From contig DAOUFM010000135.1 in assembly GCA_034429975.1 (NCBI GenBank), positions 143,583 through 207,582 on the forward strand: a stretch of 64,000 bases of DNA. Reading direction: 5' to 3'. A program made the position numbers and the translations under genes. Under the pieces are notes generated by a model that did no database searches, had not been told where the DNA came from, and saw nothing but the letters and a program-made list of their open reading frames with translations. Below, piece after piece: positions 16,719 through 25,185 of this stretch. This DNA is from UBA6170 sp034429975. Its GTDB lineage: Bacteria; Chloroflexota; Anaerolineae; Anaerolineales; Anaerolineaceae. Each line of letters begins with the position of its first letter. Position 1 is the stretch's first letter.

Positions 16719-16801
16719 AATATCTCCTTAAGCGTATCTATATTATCTATTAAAGAGATAAATTTACAAATGAGATATGGATCTTTGGTGCAGACAAAAA
16801 C

Positions 16802-17491
16802 CTATTCGTTCACCTCCAGTTCATCATCCTCATCGTCTACTTCTAATTCCAATAATTCGCCGGTGGCAATAAAAACAGCTCTTTCGCAGATATTGGTTAC
16901 CCTGTCAGCCAGGCGTTCTAGATTGTGACCTACCCACATAATTAAATTCGAATAGTCAGCCAATTTAGGATCTGACATCATGAGTTGGACTGCATGGCGG
17001 TAAATTTCTTCGTATAGTTGATCAATTGCGTCGTCTTCAAATGGAATTTGGGAAGCAGTGTGAACATCTTCGTTTATAAAGGCAGTCAAAGCTTTGTGCA
17101 GCATTTCAACTGCTAATTCAGCCATTTTTTCAATTTGAATTATTGGAATTTCAAGCTCTATTTTTTCTAATTTAATTGTTACTTTCGCAATCCCTTTGGC
17201 GTAATCCCCCATTCTTTCCAATTCACTGATAATGTCTAACATAGAAGCTAATTGTCGTAAGTCACGAGCCATAGGTTGTTGGGTAGCAATAACGATTAAT
17301 ATTGCATTTTCAATCGAAAAACGTTTGTCATTCAACTCAATATCGTGTTGATAAATTTTTCTGGCAAGTTTCACATCCCGATTTTTTAAGGATTGGACGG
17401 ACTTATTAACAGCTTCTTCTACCATGTTTCCTAATAGAAGAACTTCTTCTTTTATGTTGTATATTTTTTGTGAAAATAATTTTCTTGACAT
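16802..17491 (-). CDS. phoU: Phosphate uptake regulator PhoU
   Basis: 229 aa, all-helical, with the two PhoU repeats typical of the family. The central part holds QQPMARDLRQLASMLDIISE followed by LERMGDYAKGIAKV, the first metal-binding ExxxD helix pair; the second repeat has NLERLADRVTNICERAVF. PhoU restrains phosphate uptake and signals phosphate state to the sensor kinase. The C-terminal tail is very acidic (ELEVDDEDDELEVNE), an unusual extension. It starts 22 bases after pstB on the same strand. No PhoR/PhoB pair is in the window. Confidence 0.93.
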   Translation of the reverse strand: MSRKLFSQKIYNIKEEVLLLGNMVEEAVNKSVQSLKNRDVKLARKIYQHDIELNDKRFSIENAILIVIATQQPMARDLRQLASMLDIISELERMGDYAKGIAKVTIKLEKIELEIPIIQIEKMAELAVEMLHKALTAFINEDVHTASQIPFEDDAIDQLYEEIYRHAVQLMMSDPKLADYSNLIMWVGHNLERLADRVTNICERAVFIATGELLELEVDDEDDELEVNE

Positions 17492-17513
17492 AAAAAGCCC
17501 TTTCGATTAATTC

Positions 17514-18278
17514 TTATCCGAATCTTCCAGAAATATAATCTTCAGTTAATTTTTCTTTTGGGTTGGTAAATAAAGTCTGTGTCTCAGCATGTTCTACTAA
17601 ATACCCAGCCCGATCTGGCAGCATATTGAAAAAGGCTGTGTAATCTGATGCTCTCGCTGCTTGTTGCATATTGTGAGTGACAATAACAATTGTATATTTT
17701 TGCTTAAGATCTTGCATCAGCTCCTCAATTTTTAAAGTAGCAATCGGGTCGAGCGCTGAAGCTGGTTCATCCATCAAAATAATTTCAGGCTCTACTGCCA
17801 ATGCTCTGGCAATACACAATCGCTGTTGTTGACCGCTGGACAACGACAAACCTGAAGAATGGAGGTTATCTTTTACTTCATCCCATAAATAGGAATCTTT
17901 TAAGCATTTTTCAACAATTTCATCCAGATGATCTTTTCTTTTTAAGCCATGTGCTCTTGGTCCAAAAGCAACATTTTCGTAAATAGATTTAGGAAATGGG
18001 TTAGGACGTTGAAAAACCATACCAATTTTTTTTCTTAATGTTACCGGATCAAGTGTTAAAATATTTTCACCATCAACATTAATTTCTCCGCTCATCGTAA
18101 CCGAGGAGATAAGATCATTCATTCGGTTAAATGAGCGCAAAAATGTACTTTTACCACAGCCAGAAGGTCCAATGATAGCTGTAATGTATCTTTTAGGGAT
18201 ATTAAAATTTATATCCCGTAAGGCTTGAAATTTCCCATAATAAAAGTTGAAATTTTTGACTGAAATCTGGATATTCAT
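17514..18278 (-). CDS. pstB: Phosphate ABC transporter ATP-binding protein PstB
   Basis: 254-aa ABC ATPase. Walker A is GPSGCGKST, the PstB-typical GMVFQRPNPFPKSIYENVAFG follows, the signature is LSSGQQQRLCIARALA and Walker B is IILMDEP. It powers PstSCA phosphate import. ATG at 18278 was chosen; the four codons upstream are in-frame TTG and GTG alternatives without a better Shine-Dalgarno. It opens a pstB-phoU-CHAD group on the minus strand but is not preceded by pstS, pstC or pstA; the divergent neighbour is prfA. Those genes must be elsewhere. Confidence 0.95.
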   Translation of the reverse strand: MNIQISVKNFNFYYGKFQALRDINFNIPKRYITAIIGPSGCGKSTFLRSFNRMNDLISSVTMSGEINVDGENILTLDPVTLRKKIGMVFQRPNPFPKSIYENVAFGPRAHGLKRKDHLDEIVEKCLKDSYLWDEVKDNLHSSGLSLSSGQQQRLCIARALAVEPEIILMDEPASALDPIATLKIEELMQDLKQKYTIVIVTHNMQQAARASDYTAFFNMLPDRAGYLVEHAETQTLFTNPKEKLTEDYISGRFG

Positions 18279-18422
18279 TAACACCAACAATAATTCACGC
18301 TATCGTTTCAATTTTAATGCATACAATACGAATTCGTTTGTAAAAAATGAATTATTTAGCAGATGGCTTTTGAGGGGTTAATTCTCAAGGGTAAATTCAG
18401 ACCTACAGGAAATTAAGTGGAC

Positions 18423-18431
18423 TGGTATAAT
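18423..18431 (+). promoter_or_regulatory. Extended -10 promoter of the prfA operon
   Basis: TGGTATAAT, a TGN-extended -10 with a perfect TATAAT at 18426-18431, about 38 bases before the prfA start. Confidence 0.65.
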
Positions 18432-18469
18432 TAAACGTCATTAAATTATTGAAATCAAAGTGAAAAACT

Positions 18470-19540
18470 ATGCTGGATAAAGTTAAATCAATTGAAGAAA
18501 AATATATCGAATTGTCTCATGAATTAGAAGATGTGAGTGATGATTATCAAAAAGCAGCTCAAATATCAAAAGAAAGAGCCGAAATTGAGGAGGTCTACGA
18601 AAAAGCTCGCGAATACAGGATTACCTGGGAGCAATTACAGGAAGCAAGAAAATTAGTTGAAGAAGAGGATAAAGAGTTACAGGAATTGGCTGAAATGGAT
18701 TTGGAAGAATTGGAACCCAAACTCGAAAAACTTGAATCTGAACTCAAATCACTGCTTGTTCCTAAGGATCCAAGAGACAAAAAGAACGTAATTATGGAAA
18801 TTCGCGCTGGCGCTGGCGGCGATGAAGCTGCTTTGTTTGCGGCTGATTTATTCAGAATTTATTCACGCTATGCGGAAAAAAGAAATTGGAAGATCGAAGT
18901 TTTAAGCCTGAATGAAATAGGAATTGGCGGAATAAAAGAGATATCCTTCAGTGTCAAAGGGGCTGGAGCTTATTCCCGATTAAAATTTGAATCCGGGGTT
19001 CATCGAGTGCAGCGCATCCCATCCACTGAATCTTCCGGGCGGATTCATACATCCACAGTCACCGTGGCGGTTCTGGCTGAAGCTGAAGAATTTGATATTG
19101 AAATACCTGCCTCAGATATTCGCATTGATGTGTACAAATCTGCTGGAGCAGGCGGGCAAAACGTTCAGAAAAACTCCACGGCAGTGCGATTAACACACAT
19201 CCCCACTGGAATGGTGATTTCCTGCCAGGATGAAAGATCGCAATTACAGAATAAATTGCGAGCGATGAGTATTTTGAGAGCACGCTTGTATGAAATGGAA
19301 GAAAATAAACGAAATAATGAACTGGATGCAGATCGCCGCTCTCAGGTAGGCAGTGGCGATCGGGCAGAGAAAATTAGGACTTATAACTATCCTCAAAGCC
19401 GGGTTACCGATCACCGTATCAATTTGTCTTCGTTCAATTTACCAGCAATTTTAGACGGTGAAATTGATGTGTTTATTGATGAGTTGGCATTAAGAAGTGA
19501 ATCAGACCGGTTAGCTGCTGTAGGTGAGGATGATGATTAG
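18470..19540 (+). CDS. prfA: Peptide chain release factor 1
   Basis: 356 aa, the usual length of RF1. The peptidyl-tRNA hydrolysis motif GGQ is present in SAGAGGQNVQKN, and the N-terminal coiled coil and codon-recognition domain with HRVQRIPSTESSGRIHTST match RF1. C-terminal ESDRLAAV is typical. It terminates translation at UAG and UAA codons. It is followed by prmC with an 8-base overlap and then tsaC, the conserved prfA-prmC-ywlC order. Confidence 0.96.
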   Translation: MLDKVKSIEEKYIELSHELEDVSDDYQKAAQISKERAEIEEVYEKAREYRITWEQLQEARKLVEEEDKELQELAEMDLEELEPKLEKLESELKSLLVPKDPRDKKNVIMEIRAGAGGDEAALFAADLFRIYSRYAEKRNWKIEVLSLNEIGIGGIKEISFSVKGAGAYSRLKFESGVHRVQRIPSTESSGRIHTSTVTVAVLAEAEEFDIEIPASDIRIDVYKSAGAGGQNVQKNSTAVRLTHIPTGMVISCQDERSQLQNKLRAMSILRARLYEMEENKRNNELDADRRSQVGSGDRAEKIRTYNYPQSRVTDHRINLSSFNLPAILDGEIDVFIDELALRSESDRLAAVGEDDD

Positions 19541-20369
19541 TATCGCTGAGTGGCGATATCATTCGAAAACTCTACTTCAAACTAAAAGCGAATCTGCTGA
19601 CATTGAAATCAATGCCATACTTTCCTACTTTTTAAGGAAAGACTTATCATGGATTTTGGCTCATGCAGATACATTATTAAGTGAAGATCAGCAAAAAGAT
19701 TTAGATCAGGGTCTTTTTCGCCTGTTAAATAAAGAACCATTAGCCTATATTATTGGTCAGGCAAATTTCTTTGGCTCAGCCTATATCGTGAACAAAGATG
19801 TTCTTATTCCCAGACCAGAAACAGAAATTCTGGTTGAAAATGCGCTTGAATGGTTAGGAAGCCATCCTGGGTCAAAAAAAATAATTGATATCGGTACTGG
19901 TTCGGGGTCTATTATTATCAGTATCTTGCAGAAGTATCCTAAGTTAAGGGGAGTTGCGGTTGATATATCTGACAAGGCGTTGAGAATCGCGGATGAAAAT
20001 AAAAAGAAATTTTCAATCAAACAATTGAGTTTCATTCAAATGAATTGCATGGAAGGAATTCACGAAAAATTTGATTTAATTGTCGCAAACTTACCTTATA
20101 TTCCTGAAAAAATAGTACCGGGATTGCCAGTTTCAATGTATGAACCAAAGCTGGCATTAAATGGTGGTGCAGATGGTCTGCAAATTATCAAAAAAACGAT
20201 TCAGCAAATTCCAACTCGTATTGAATCACCAGGGCTAGTTTTAATGGAAATTCAAAACGATCAGGCACAAACTGTCGCTAAATTTGTGAATGACGTACTT
20301 CCAGATGGAAATGTTACCGTCATAAAAGATTACGCTGGATACGATAGGATCATTCGTATTGAGGTGTAA
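19533..20369 (+). CDS. prmC: Release factor glutamine methyltransferase
   Basis: 278 aa from the ATG at 19533 (an ATG at 19530 and a GTG at 19524 are alternatives). It has the SAM-binding Rossmann pattern IIDIGTGSGSIIISIL and the substrate motif VANLPYIPE, the NPPY-type motif of PrmC with Leu in place of the first Pro. It methylates the Gln of the GGQ motif in release factors. It overlaps prfA by eight bases and is translationally coupled. The stop is immediately followed by the tsaC ATG. Confidence 0.92.
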   Translation: MISIAEWRYHSKTLLQTKSESADIEINAILSYFLRKDLSWILAHADTLLSEDQQKDLDQGLFRLLNKEPLAYIIGQANFFGSAYIVNKDVLIPRPETEILVENALEWLGSHPGSKKIIDIGTGSGSIIISILQKYPKLRGVAVDISDKALRIADENKKKFSIKQLSFIQMNCMEGIHEKFDLIVANLPYIPEKIVPGLPVSMYEPKLALNGGADGLQIIKKTIQQIPTRIESPGLVLMEIQNDQAQTVAKFVNDVLPDGNVTVIKDYAGYDRIIRIEV

Positions 20370-21008
20370 ATGCCGAAAATTATTTCTCTTAAAAAAGAAT
20401 TTAATGATACGCTACGGATATCTGTTTCAATACTAAATCAGGGCGGCTTGATTGTCTTTCCGACTGATACGGTATATGGGCTGGGTGGTAAGTATGATAA
20501 TCCCGAAGCAATTCATAAAATTTATGAAGTTAAAGGACGGGAACAGACCAAAGCGCTGGCAGTTTTAATCGGCGAATTGAGCCAAATTCCCTTAGTTGCT
20601 GAGTTTGTTTCAAACCTGGGTGTTAAGTTAACAAATCATTTTTGGCCAGGCGGGTTGACTGTGGTGGTCCAAAAAAATGCAAAAATAACCACGGCGTTGT
20701 CCAAAGACAATTCGATTGGGATTCGTATTCCTAATGATCCGTTTGTAAGGCAATTATGCCGGGAAGTTGGACCATTGGCGAATACTTCGGCAAATCTTTC
20801 GGGCTTTCCGAATACGACCAATGTTTATGAGGTGATAGACCAATTAGGGGATAGGGTTGATTTAGTGATCGACAATGGAGAATGTAAAGGCGGGATTCCT
20901 TCTACAGTGATTGATTGTCGAGATGATCAACTTAAAATCCTTCGAGAAGGGATCATTTCTCGCAAGCAAATAGAATCTTTTCTAAAAAATGATGCGGTTT
21001 ACCCATAA
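20370..21008 (+). CDS. tsaC: Threonylcarbamoyl-AMP synthase (Sua5/YciO/YrdC/YwlC family)
   Basis: 212 aa with the YrdC-domain motifs FPTDTVYGLGG, KGREQTKALAVLI, LANTSANLSG and GECKGGIPSTVIDC. It uses threonine, bicarbonate and ATP to form threonylcarbamoyl-AMP for the t6A37 modification of ANN-decoding tRNAs. The C-terminal part is short, as in TsaC/YrdC rather than long Sua5 proteins. It starts at the base after the prmC stop codon, so it is translationally coupled. Confidence 0.92.
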   Translation: MPKIISLKKEFNDTLRISVSILNQGGLIVFPTDTVYGLGGKYDNPEAIHKIYEVKGREQTKALAVLIGELSQIPLVAEFVSNLGVKLTNHFWPGGLTVVVQKNAKITTALSKDNSIGIRIPNDPFVRQLCREVGPLANTSANLSGFPNTTNVYEVIDQLGDRVDLVIDNGECKGGIPSTVIDCRDDQLKILREGIISRKQIESFLKNDAVYP

Positions 21009-21040
21009 ATAAGGTTTTTTTGTTAATGCTGAAACCGTGC

Positions 21041-21046
21041 TAAAAT
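21041..21046 (+). promoter_or_regulatory. -10 box (TAAAAT) of a probable leaderless promoter
   Basis: TAAAAT ends six bases before the ATG at 21053 with no Shine-Dalgarno. TTGTTA (21020-21025) is a possible -35 at a short 15-base spacing. Confidence 0.5.
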
Positions 21047-21052
21047 TAAAAA

Positions 21053-21472
21053 ATGAATAGTAATTTAAACCAGAAATCATCGAAAGTAATTGCCAGGAAA
21101 GAACAATTTCTCCAAATCTATCTTCCCTTAATAATTTTTACATTGATTATGGTATGTTTATCTTTGCTTGTTATTTTGCTTCCGAAAACAAAAACAGCTA
21201 ATATCTCACATTGGGGAAATATTTCTACATTGGTACTCATCCTGCCGCTTTTATTAGTGCTGGTCGTAATTTTTGCAATTACAGCATTAATAATTTTTGG
21301 AATGGCGAAGTTGATAAAGTGGCTTCCGATCCATGCAACCATGGTTTATGTTTTTTTTATGAAAGTTGAATTAATTATCATTAATATATCTAATAAATTA
21401 GTTGCACCAATTATTCACTCTCGTTCAATTGCTTTTTCAATCAGATCAATATTTAAGAAGGGTAGTCAGTAA
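21053..21472 (+). CDS. Small integral membrane protein, unknown function
   Basis: 139 aa. A basic, charged N-terminus is followed by two long hydrophobic helices (about residues 24-43 and 58-84) and a shorter hydrophobic stretch after a GMAKLIKW loop. It ends in a basic tail. No family is recognised. The start has no Shine-Dalgarno and sits six bases after a -10 box. The next small gene follows after four bases, so the two probably form one unit. Confidence 0.65.
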   Translation: MNSNLNQKSSKVIARKEQFLQIYLPLIIFTLIMVCLSLLVILLPKTKTANISHWGNISTLVLILPLLLVLVVIFAITALIIFGMAKLIKWLPIHATMVYVFFMKVELIIINISNKLVAPIIHSRSIAFSIRSIFKKGSQ

Positions 21473-21476
21473 ACTT

Positions 21477-21686
21477 ATGAATCTCTCAGATCCCTGGAAA
21501 AAGAAAGTCCTTTTTGTTGGAGGTTTTATCGGTCTTCTAAGTGGCGTCCTGGCAGCTTATTTATTAATTCAAAAGTCACAACAAAATGAAAAAAAGTTAA
21601 GTATTAGTGCAGGGGATGGAGTAAAAGTCGGCCTGGGTGTTCTGGGCGTAATGAAGTTAATTTCTGATTTAGCGGATAAAAAATAA
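21477..21686 (+). CDS. Small single-pass membrane protein, unknown function
   Basis: 69 aa from the ATG at 21477, four bases after the previous stop. One predicted transmembrane helix (VLFVGGFIGLLSGVLAAYLL) is followed by a basic linker and a hydrophobic amphipathic end (VKVGLGVLGVMKLISDLAD). The form resembles YtxH-like small membrane proteins, but no motif is decisive. The Shine-Dalgarno is weak, which suggests translational coupling with 21053-21472. Confidence 0.6.
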   Translation: MNLSDPWKKKVLFVGGFIGLLSGVLAAYLLIQKSQQNEKKLSISAGDGVKVGLGVLGVMKLISDLADKK

Positions 21687-21725
21687 TTAATTTGGCTAAC
21701 AAATATAAAGATCAACGAGAAAAGA

Positions 21726-22742
21726 ATGGATAGCTCCACTCCTTTTTTAAGATATGCTGTTGCTGGAAAATTTACTCGTGATTATTTAATTCTCCCCAAA
21801 AATGATACATATCTGGATAAAAAAGGTGGAAGTGCGTTATATTCTGCTTCGGGATTAAAACTCTGGGATAATTCGATTGGACTTATTGGAATTGTCAGTG
21901 AAGAGTACCCTTTGGAATGGATACAAGAAGCAGAATCTCGCGGGTTTGATACTCGTGGAATCCAGGTTCTTTCTACTTATTTTGATCAACGCAACTTTTT
22001 AGCTTATCCTACGATCGATGAACCGGAAACAAATAATCCCATTGCACAATTTGCCCGAATTGGGAAACCATTTCCAAAAACCTTATTAGGCTATACAGAG
22101 AATTCTGTTCAAAATCCAATAAAAAACCAAAATTCTCCAATTATTAAAATAAAAGATATTCCATTTGATTATTTGGATGTCACCGCTGTCCATATTTGTT
22201 CATTGGACTATCCTACTCAGTCTCGCTTACCATCTTTCTTTCGGCAAGGGCATGCTACCACGATCACATTGTTAGCCTCTAATGATTATATGAACCCAAT
22301 ATATAGAGATTTAGTCCCGACTATATTGAAAGATATTACCGCATTTATTTGTACAGAAAATCAAATTCGAAATTTGTTCTATGGAGTAACATCTGACTTA
22401 ACTGAAATGATTTCAGAACTGGATGTTTATGGATGTGAAATGTTGGTAATTGCTACAAAAAATAATTCATATTTATTGTGGGAAAGGTCGACCAAAAAAA
22501 GATTTGATATTCCTTTGTACCCTTCTTCAATTATTGACCCGACCGGAATTCTAGATTCTTTTTGTGGGGGATTTCTTGCAGGGCTTAGAAAAAATCAAGA
22601 CCCGCTCGACGCCGCCTTACAGGGGAGTATTTCCGCTTCGTTCTCCGCTGAGGGGGTAGGGCCTTTTTATTGCCTGGATGCTTTACCATCATTGGTTCAG
22701 GCCAGATTAGATTACCTGGTTCCTTACATCGCAAAAATATAA
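21726..22742 (+). CDS. PfkB-family carbohydrate kinase-like protein
   Basis: 338 aa with a ribokinase-like fold. The N-terminus has a Gly-Gly motif (KKGGSALYSASGLK) like the family's substrate-binding start. The C-terminal signature that normally reads DTxGAGDxF appears as DPTGILDSFCGGFLAGL: the catalytic Asp is kept but the anion-hole Ala-Gly is Ile-Leu. It may be an active kinase with altered geometry or a non-catalytic relative. Substrate unknown. It follows the two small membrane proteins on the same strand. Confidence 0.72.
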   Translation: MDSSTPFLRYAVAGKFTRDYLILPKNDTYLDKKGGSALYSASGLKLWDNSIGLIGIVSEEYPLEWIQEAESRGFDTRGIQVLSTYFDQRNFLAYPTIDEPETNNPIAQFARIGKPFPKTLLGYTENSVQNPIKNQNSPIIKIKDIPFDYLDVTAVHICSLDYPTQSRLPSFFRQGHATTITLLASNDYMNPIYRDLVPTILKDITAFICTENQIRNLFYGVTSDLTEMISELDVYGCEMLVIATKNNSYLLWERSTKKRFDIPLYPSSIIDPTGILDSFCGGFLAGLRKNQDPLDAALQGSISASFSAEGVGPFYCLDALPSLVQARLDYLVPYIAKI

Positions 22743-22785
22743 CAGGCTTTTTTAATCTTTTTTTGAGTTGAAGAAACCAAAAGAA

Positions 22786-25131
22786 TTAGGAATAATTTTT
22801 GTTAAGCCGCAGAGTTTTATCGATTTTCTTTCTGATAGCGTACTGGAAAACTTTGTTTCCCTGGTGCTGAAGTAATTTTGAATTGACAGCATGTGCTGAA
22901 TAAGCCGCTCTCTGATATTCGTTCAAAAATCGATCAGCTTTGGATGACATCTCAGGAAATAGTTTTTTATATTGATCCACCAATTCGGCCGGAGTATATG
23001 AGAATGGGAGTTGTTGATTAAATAAGCGTAATGACCAGGCAATTCTTTTAAATGCTTTTTGTTCAATACTTGATTTCGCGTAGTCAGCCCAGTTTTGAAT
23101 CCACTCCGGAACAGTCCAACCTCTTTTCACAAAAATAGTCTCAATAATAATAGGTGCCGAAGATATAGACGGAAGCTTTGTATCTTCATATACCAAGTAG
23201 ATTGAATAAAGGATAAATAATCCCATGAAAATGAAGGGTATTGGACTGTCCACAGTTTTTCCTTTAATGGATATCTCAGGTTCTTCAGCTCCATCAGCTT
23301 TCGGAAAATTGTTCTCAGGAATATATTTATCCCCGCCATCAAGAAGTGGGAGGTCTCGTTTGGTAAGATCTTTACGAAGAGTATCTTCCGATATTGGCGC
23401 GACTGTTTCACCAGGCAAACGATTTAATACTGGTTGTATGGTGGTTGGCTCGAACTCAACCCAACCGATGTCAGCAAAAAAAACTTCCGGCCAGGAATGT
23501 GATTGAGTCCGGCGAATGATGTAAAGCGTATCTTCTTTATTTTGCGATTGACCTTGCGCATAACCAAAAACGATTCTTGCTGGAATTCCAATTGAACGTA
23601 ATAAAAGTACTTCAGCAGTTGCATAATAATTACAAAAACCTGATTTGTAATCAAAAAGAAACCACTCAATTGGGTCAATATTCACAGGAGGCGTAATAAT
23701 TGTTTCTTGATATTGAATATTCTTTCGAAGGTAATTTGTAATAGCGAGGGTTTTATCATATGGGGTAGAATATTCTTTGGTGATGGATTCAGCCAGGTTT
23801 TTGATCCTGGAATTCAAATTTTCAGGAATTTGGAGGTATTTCTCAGTTACCCAAAGAGGATAATCCTTTGTTGATTCACGCATTTGAGCGATTGTTGGTG
23901 TTGGAATTCGACTGAATACCTCATAATTTTCACCCGAAAAAATAATTTCTTCAAGAGTCATAGACAAATAATCCGCTTTATTGTCGGGTAGTGGCTGGAA
24001 AAATGCTTTTACAGGCCGATTAATCTGTTGAGGGTTGGGTGGGGTATATAACAATCCGAGATTTATCCTTGTCTTTATAGAAAATTTTCTTTCCGGAAAA
24101 AGGAAATATTCATACAAATCAGTTATCTCTTTATTAGCTTCAATTAATTTGAAATTATCAATAGATGATTTCCATTCTCCATCCATATAATTATCAAACG
24201 ATCTGGCTCGCCAATAATAGCGGCTTCCTGCTGGTTTTTTCTGATCTACTGAAATTTCTAATATGATCTCATCACTTAAATGTGTTCCTGTTCCTAGATC
24301 AATCGAAGATCCTAAAAATTCTGAGCGTACATAGGTTGTACCTTCGATTGGAGCTGTGAATTTTGCTATTTTATTTTGAATATCATCAAGGAGTTTTAGA
24401 ACTTGCTTTTGTTGGGCACTACCTTTATGAAATGCAGACACGATATTTGGTCCATTCCAGGCAAAAAGAATTAACAAAAATACAAAAATAAAAGAAGCTC
24501 TGCGGGTTAACGAACCAATTTGCTGGTCAATAGGGATTTTTTTTGTTCGCCAATCCTTATATTTATTTATAAAATTGATTTGTGTAATAAAAATTAAAAC
24601 AAAAAAAACAAAAAATGCCGAATAAAGATTGTTATTTCCCTGATAGTAGAATTCAGTGACAAAAATCGTGACGGCAGAAATGAAGATCGGAAACCAGGGA
24701 TTGGATGTTCTAGTTAAAAGGAACCCTCCATAAAAAGATGTAAACCAAATTAATAAAGCAAGCAATAAAAGGAACAGAATTGGGTCTTCAATTTTTATAT
24801 CGGCTGATAATTGATTAATTGTTGAGCTGATCCTGCCGCCAAGGCTTTCGTATCGATTGAGCCAGAGAATATCCGATTTGTAAGTAAGCCCAAAAATAAA
24901 TGGAATGATAAGAACTGAATAAAGAAATGTAAATAATTGGGATAAAAAGAAGTTAAATTGGCTATACCCAACCAATAATCCTAGGGTAAAGCCAATTATT
25001 GTTAAAAGATTTAATATACCTAAATGATCTGTCCAGTGGGTGGAGAGAATCTTCAAAGACGTCATCATGAAGACTCCCAGTAAAAAGGCAGTGCTTGCGA
25101 AGTTCCATGTACGGGCAAATCTGGAATTCAT
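22786..25131 (-). CDS. Membrane transglutaminase-like protein
   Basis: 781 aa. About six transmembrane helices fill residues 10-225, followed by a large extracytoplasmic domain. It has a transglutaminase-like catalytic triad: Cys500 in SGFCNYYA, His545 in SHSWPEV and Asp554 in FADIGW. A further helix near residue 631 leads to a C-terminal cytoplasmic DUF4129-like tail. This layout is the common bacterial TgpA-like (DUF3488-TGc-DUF4129) type. The target of its peptidase or transamidase activity is unknown. The ATG at 25131 lacks a Shine-Dalgarno and sits behind a promoter spaced for a leaderless mRNA. Confidence 0.88.
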   Translation of the reverse strand: MNSRFARTWNFASTAFLLGVFMMTSLKILSTHWTDHLGILNLLTIIGFTLGLLVGYSQFNFFLSQLFTFLYSVLIIPFIFGLTYKSDILWLNRYESLGGRISSTINQLSADIKIEDPILFLLLLALLIWFTSFYGGFLLTRTSNPWFPIFISAVTIFVTEFYYQGNNNLYSAFFVFFVLIFITQINFINKYKDWRTKKIPIDQQIGSLTRRASFIFVFLLILFAWNGPNIVSAFHKGSAQQKQVLKLLDDIQNKIAKFTAPIEGTTYVRSEFLGSSIDLGTGTHLSDEIILEISVDQKKPAGSRYYWRARSFDNYMDGEWKSSIDNFKLIEANKEITDLYEYFLFPERKFSIKTRINLGLLYTPPNPQQINRPVKAFFQPLPDNKADYLSMTLEEIIFSGENYEVFSRIPTPTIAQMRESTKDYPLWVTEKYLQIPENLNSRIKNLAESITKEYSTPYDKTLAITNYLRKNIQYQETIITPPVNIDPIEWFLFDYKSGFCNYYATAEVLLLRSIGIPARIVFGYAQGQSQNKEDTLYIIRRTQSHSWPEVFFADIGWVEFEPTTIQPVLNRLPGETVAPISEDTLRKDLTKRDLPLLDGGDKYIPENNFPKADGAEEPEISIKGKTVDSPIPFIFMGLFILYSIYLVYEDTKLPSISSAPIIIETIFVKRGWTVPEWIQNWADYAKSSIEQKAFKRIAWSLRLFNQQLPFSYTPAELVDQYKKLFPEMSSKADRFLNEYQRAAYSAHAVNSKLLQHQGNKVFQYAIRKKIDKTLRLNKNYS

Positions 25132-25137
25132 ATTTCA

Positions 25138-25166
25138 AGTGTACAATAAAGAAAATCGATTATCAA
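25138..25166 (-). promoter_or_regulatory. Promoter of the transglutaminase gene, leaderless spacing
   Basis: On the minus strand: TTGATA (plus 25161-25166), 17-base spacer, TACACT (plus 25138-25143), six bases, then ATG. No Shine-Dalgarno lies between. Confidence 0.65.
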
Positions 25167-25185
25167 TCATTGTAGGAGTGCAGCA

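Noticed and set aside
18279..18469. Pho box upstream of pstB
   Set aside because: No convincing CTGTCAT-type or TTAACA-type direct repeats were found in the gap.
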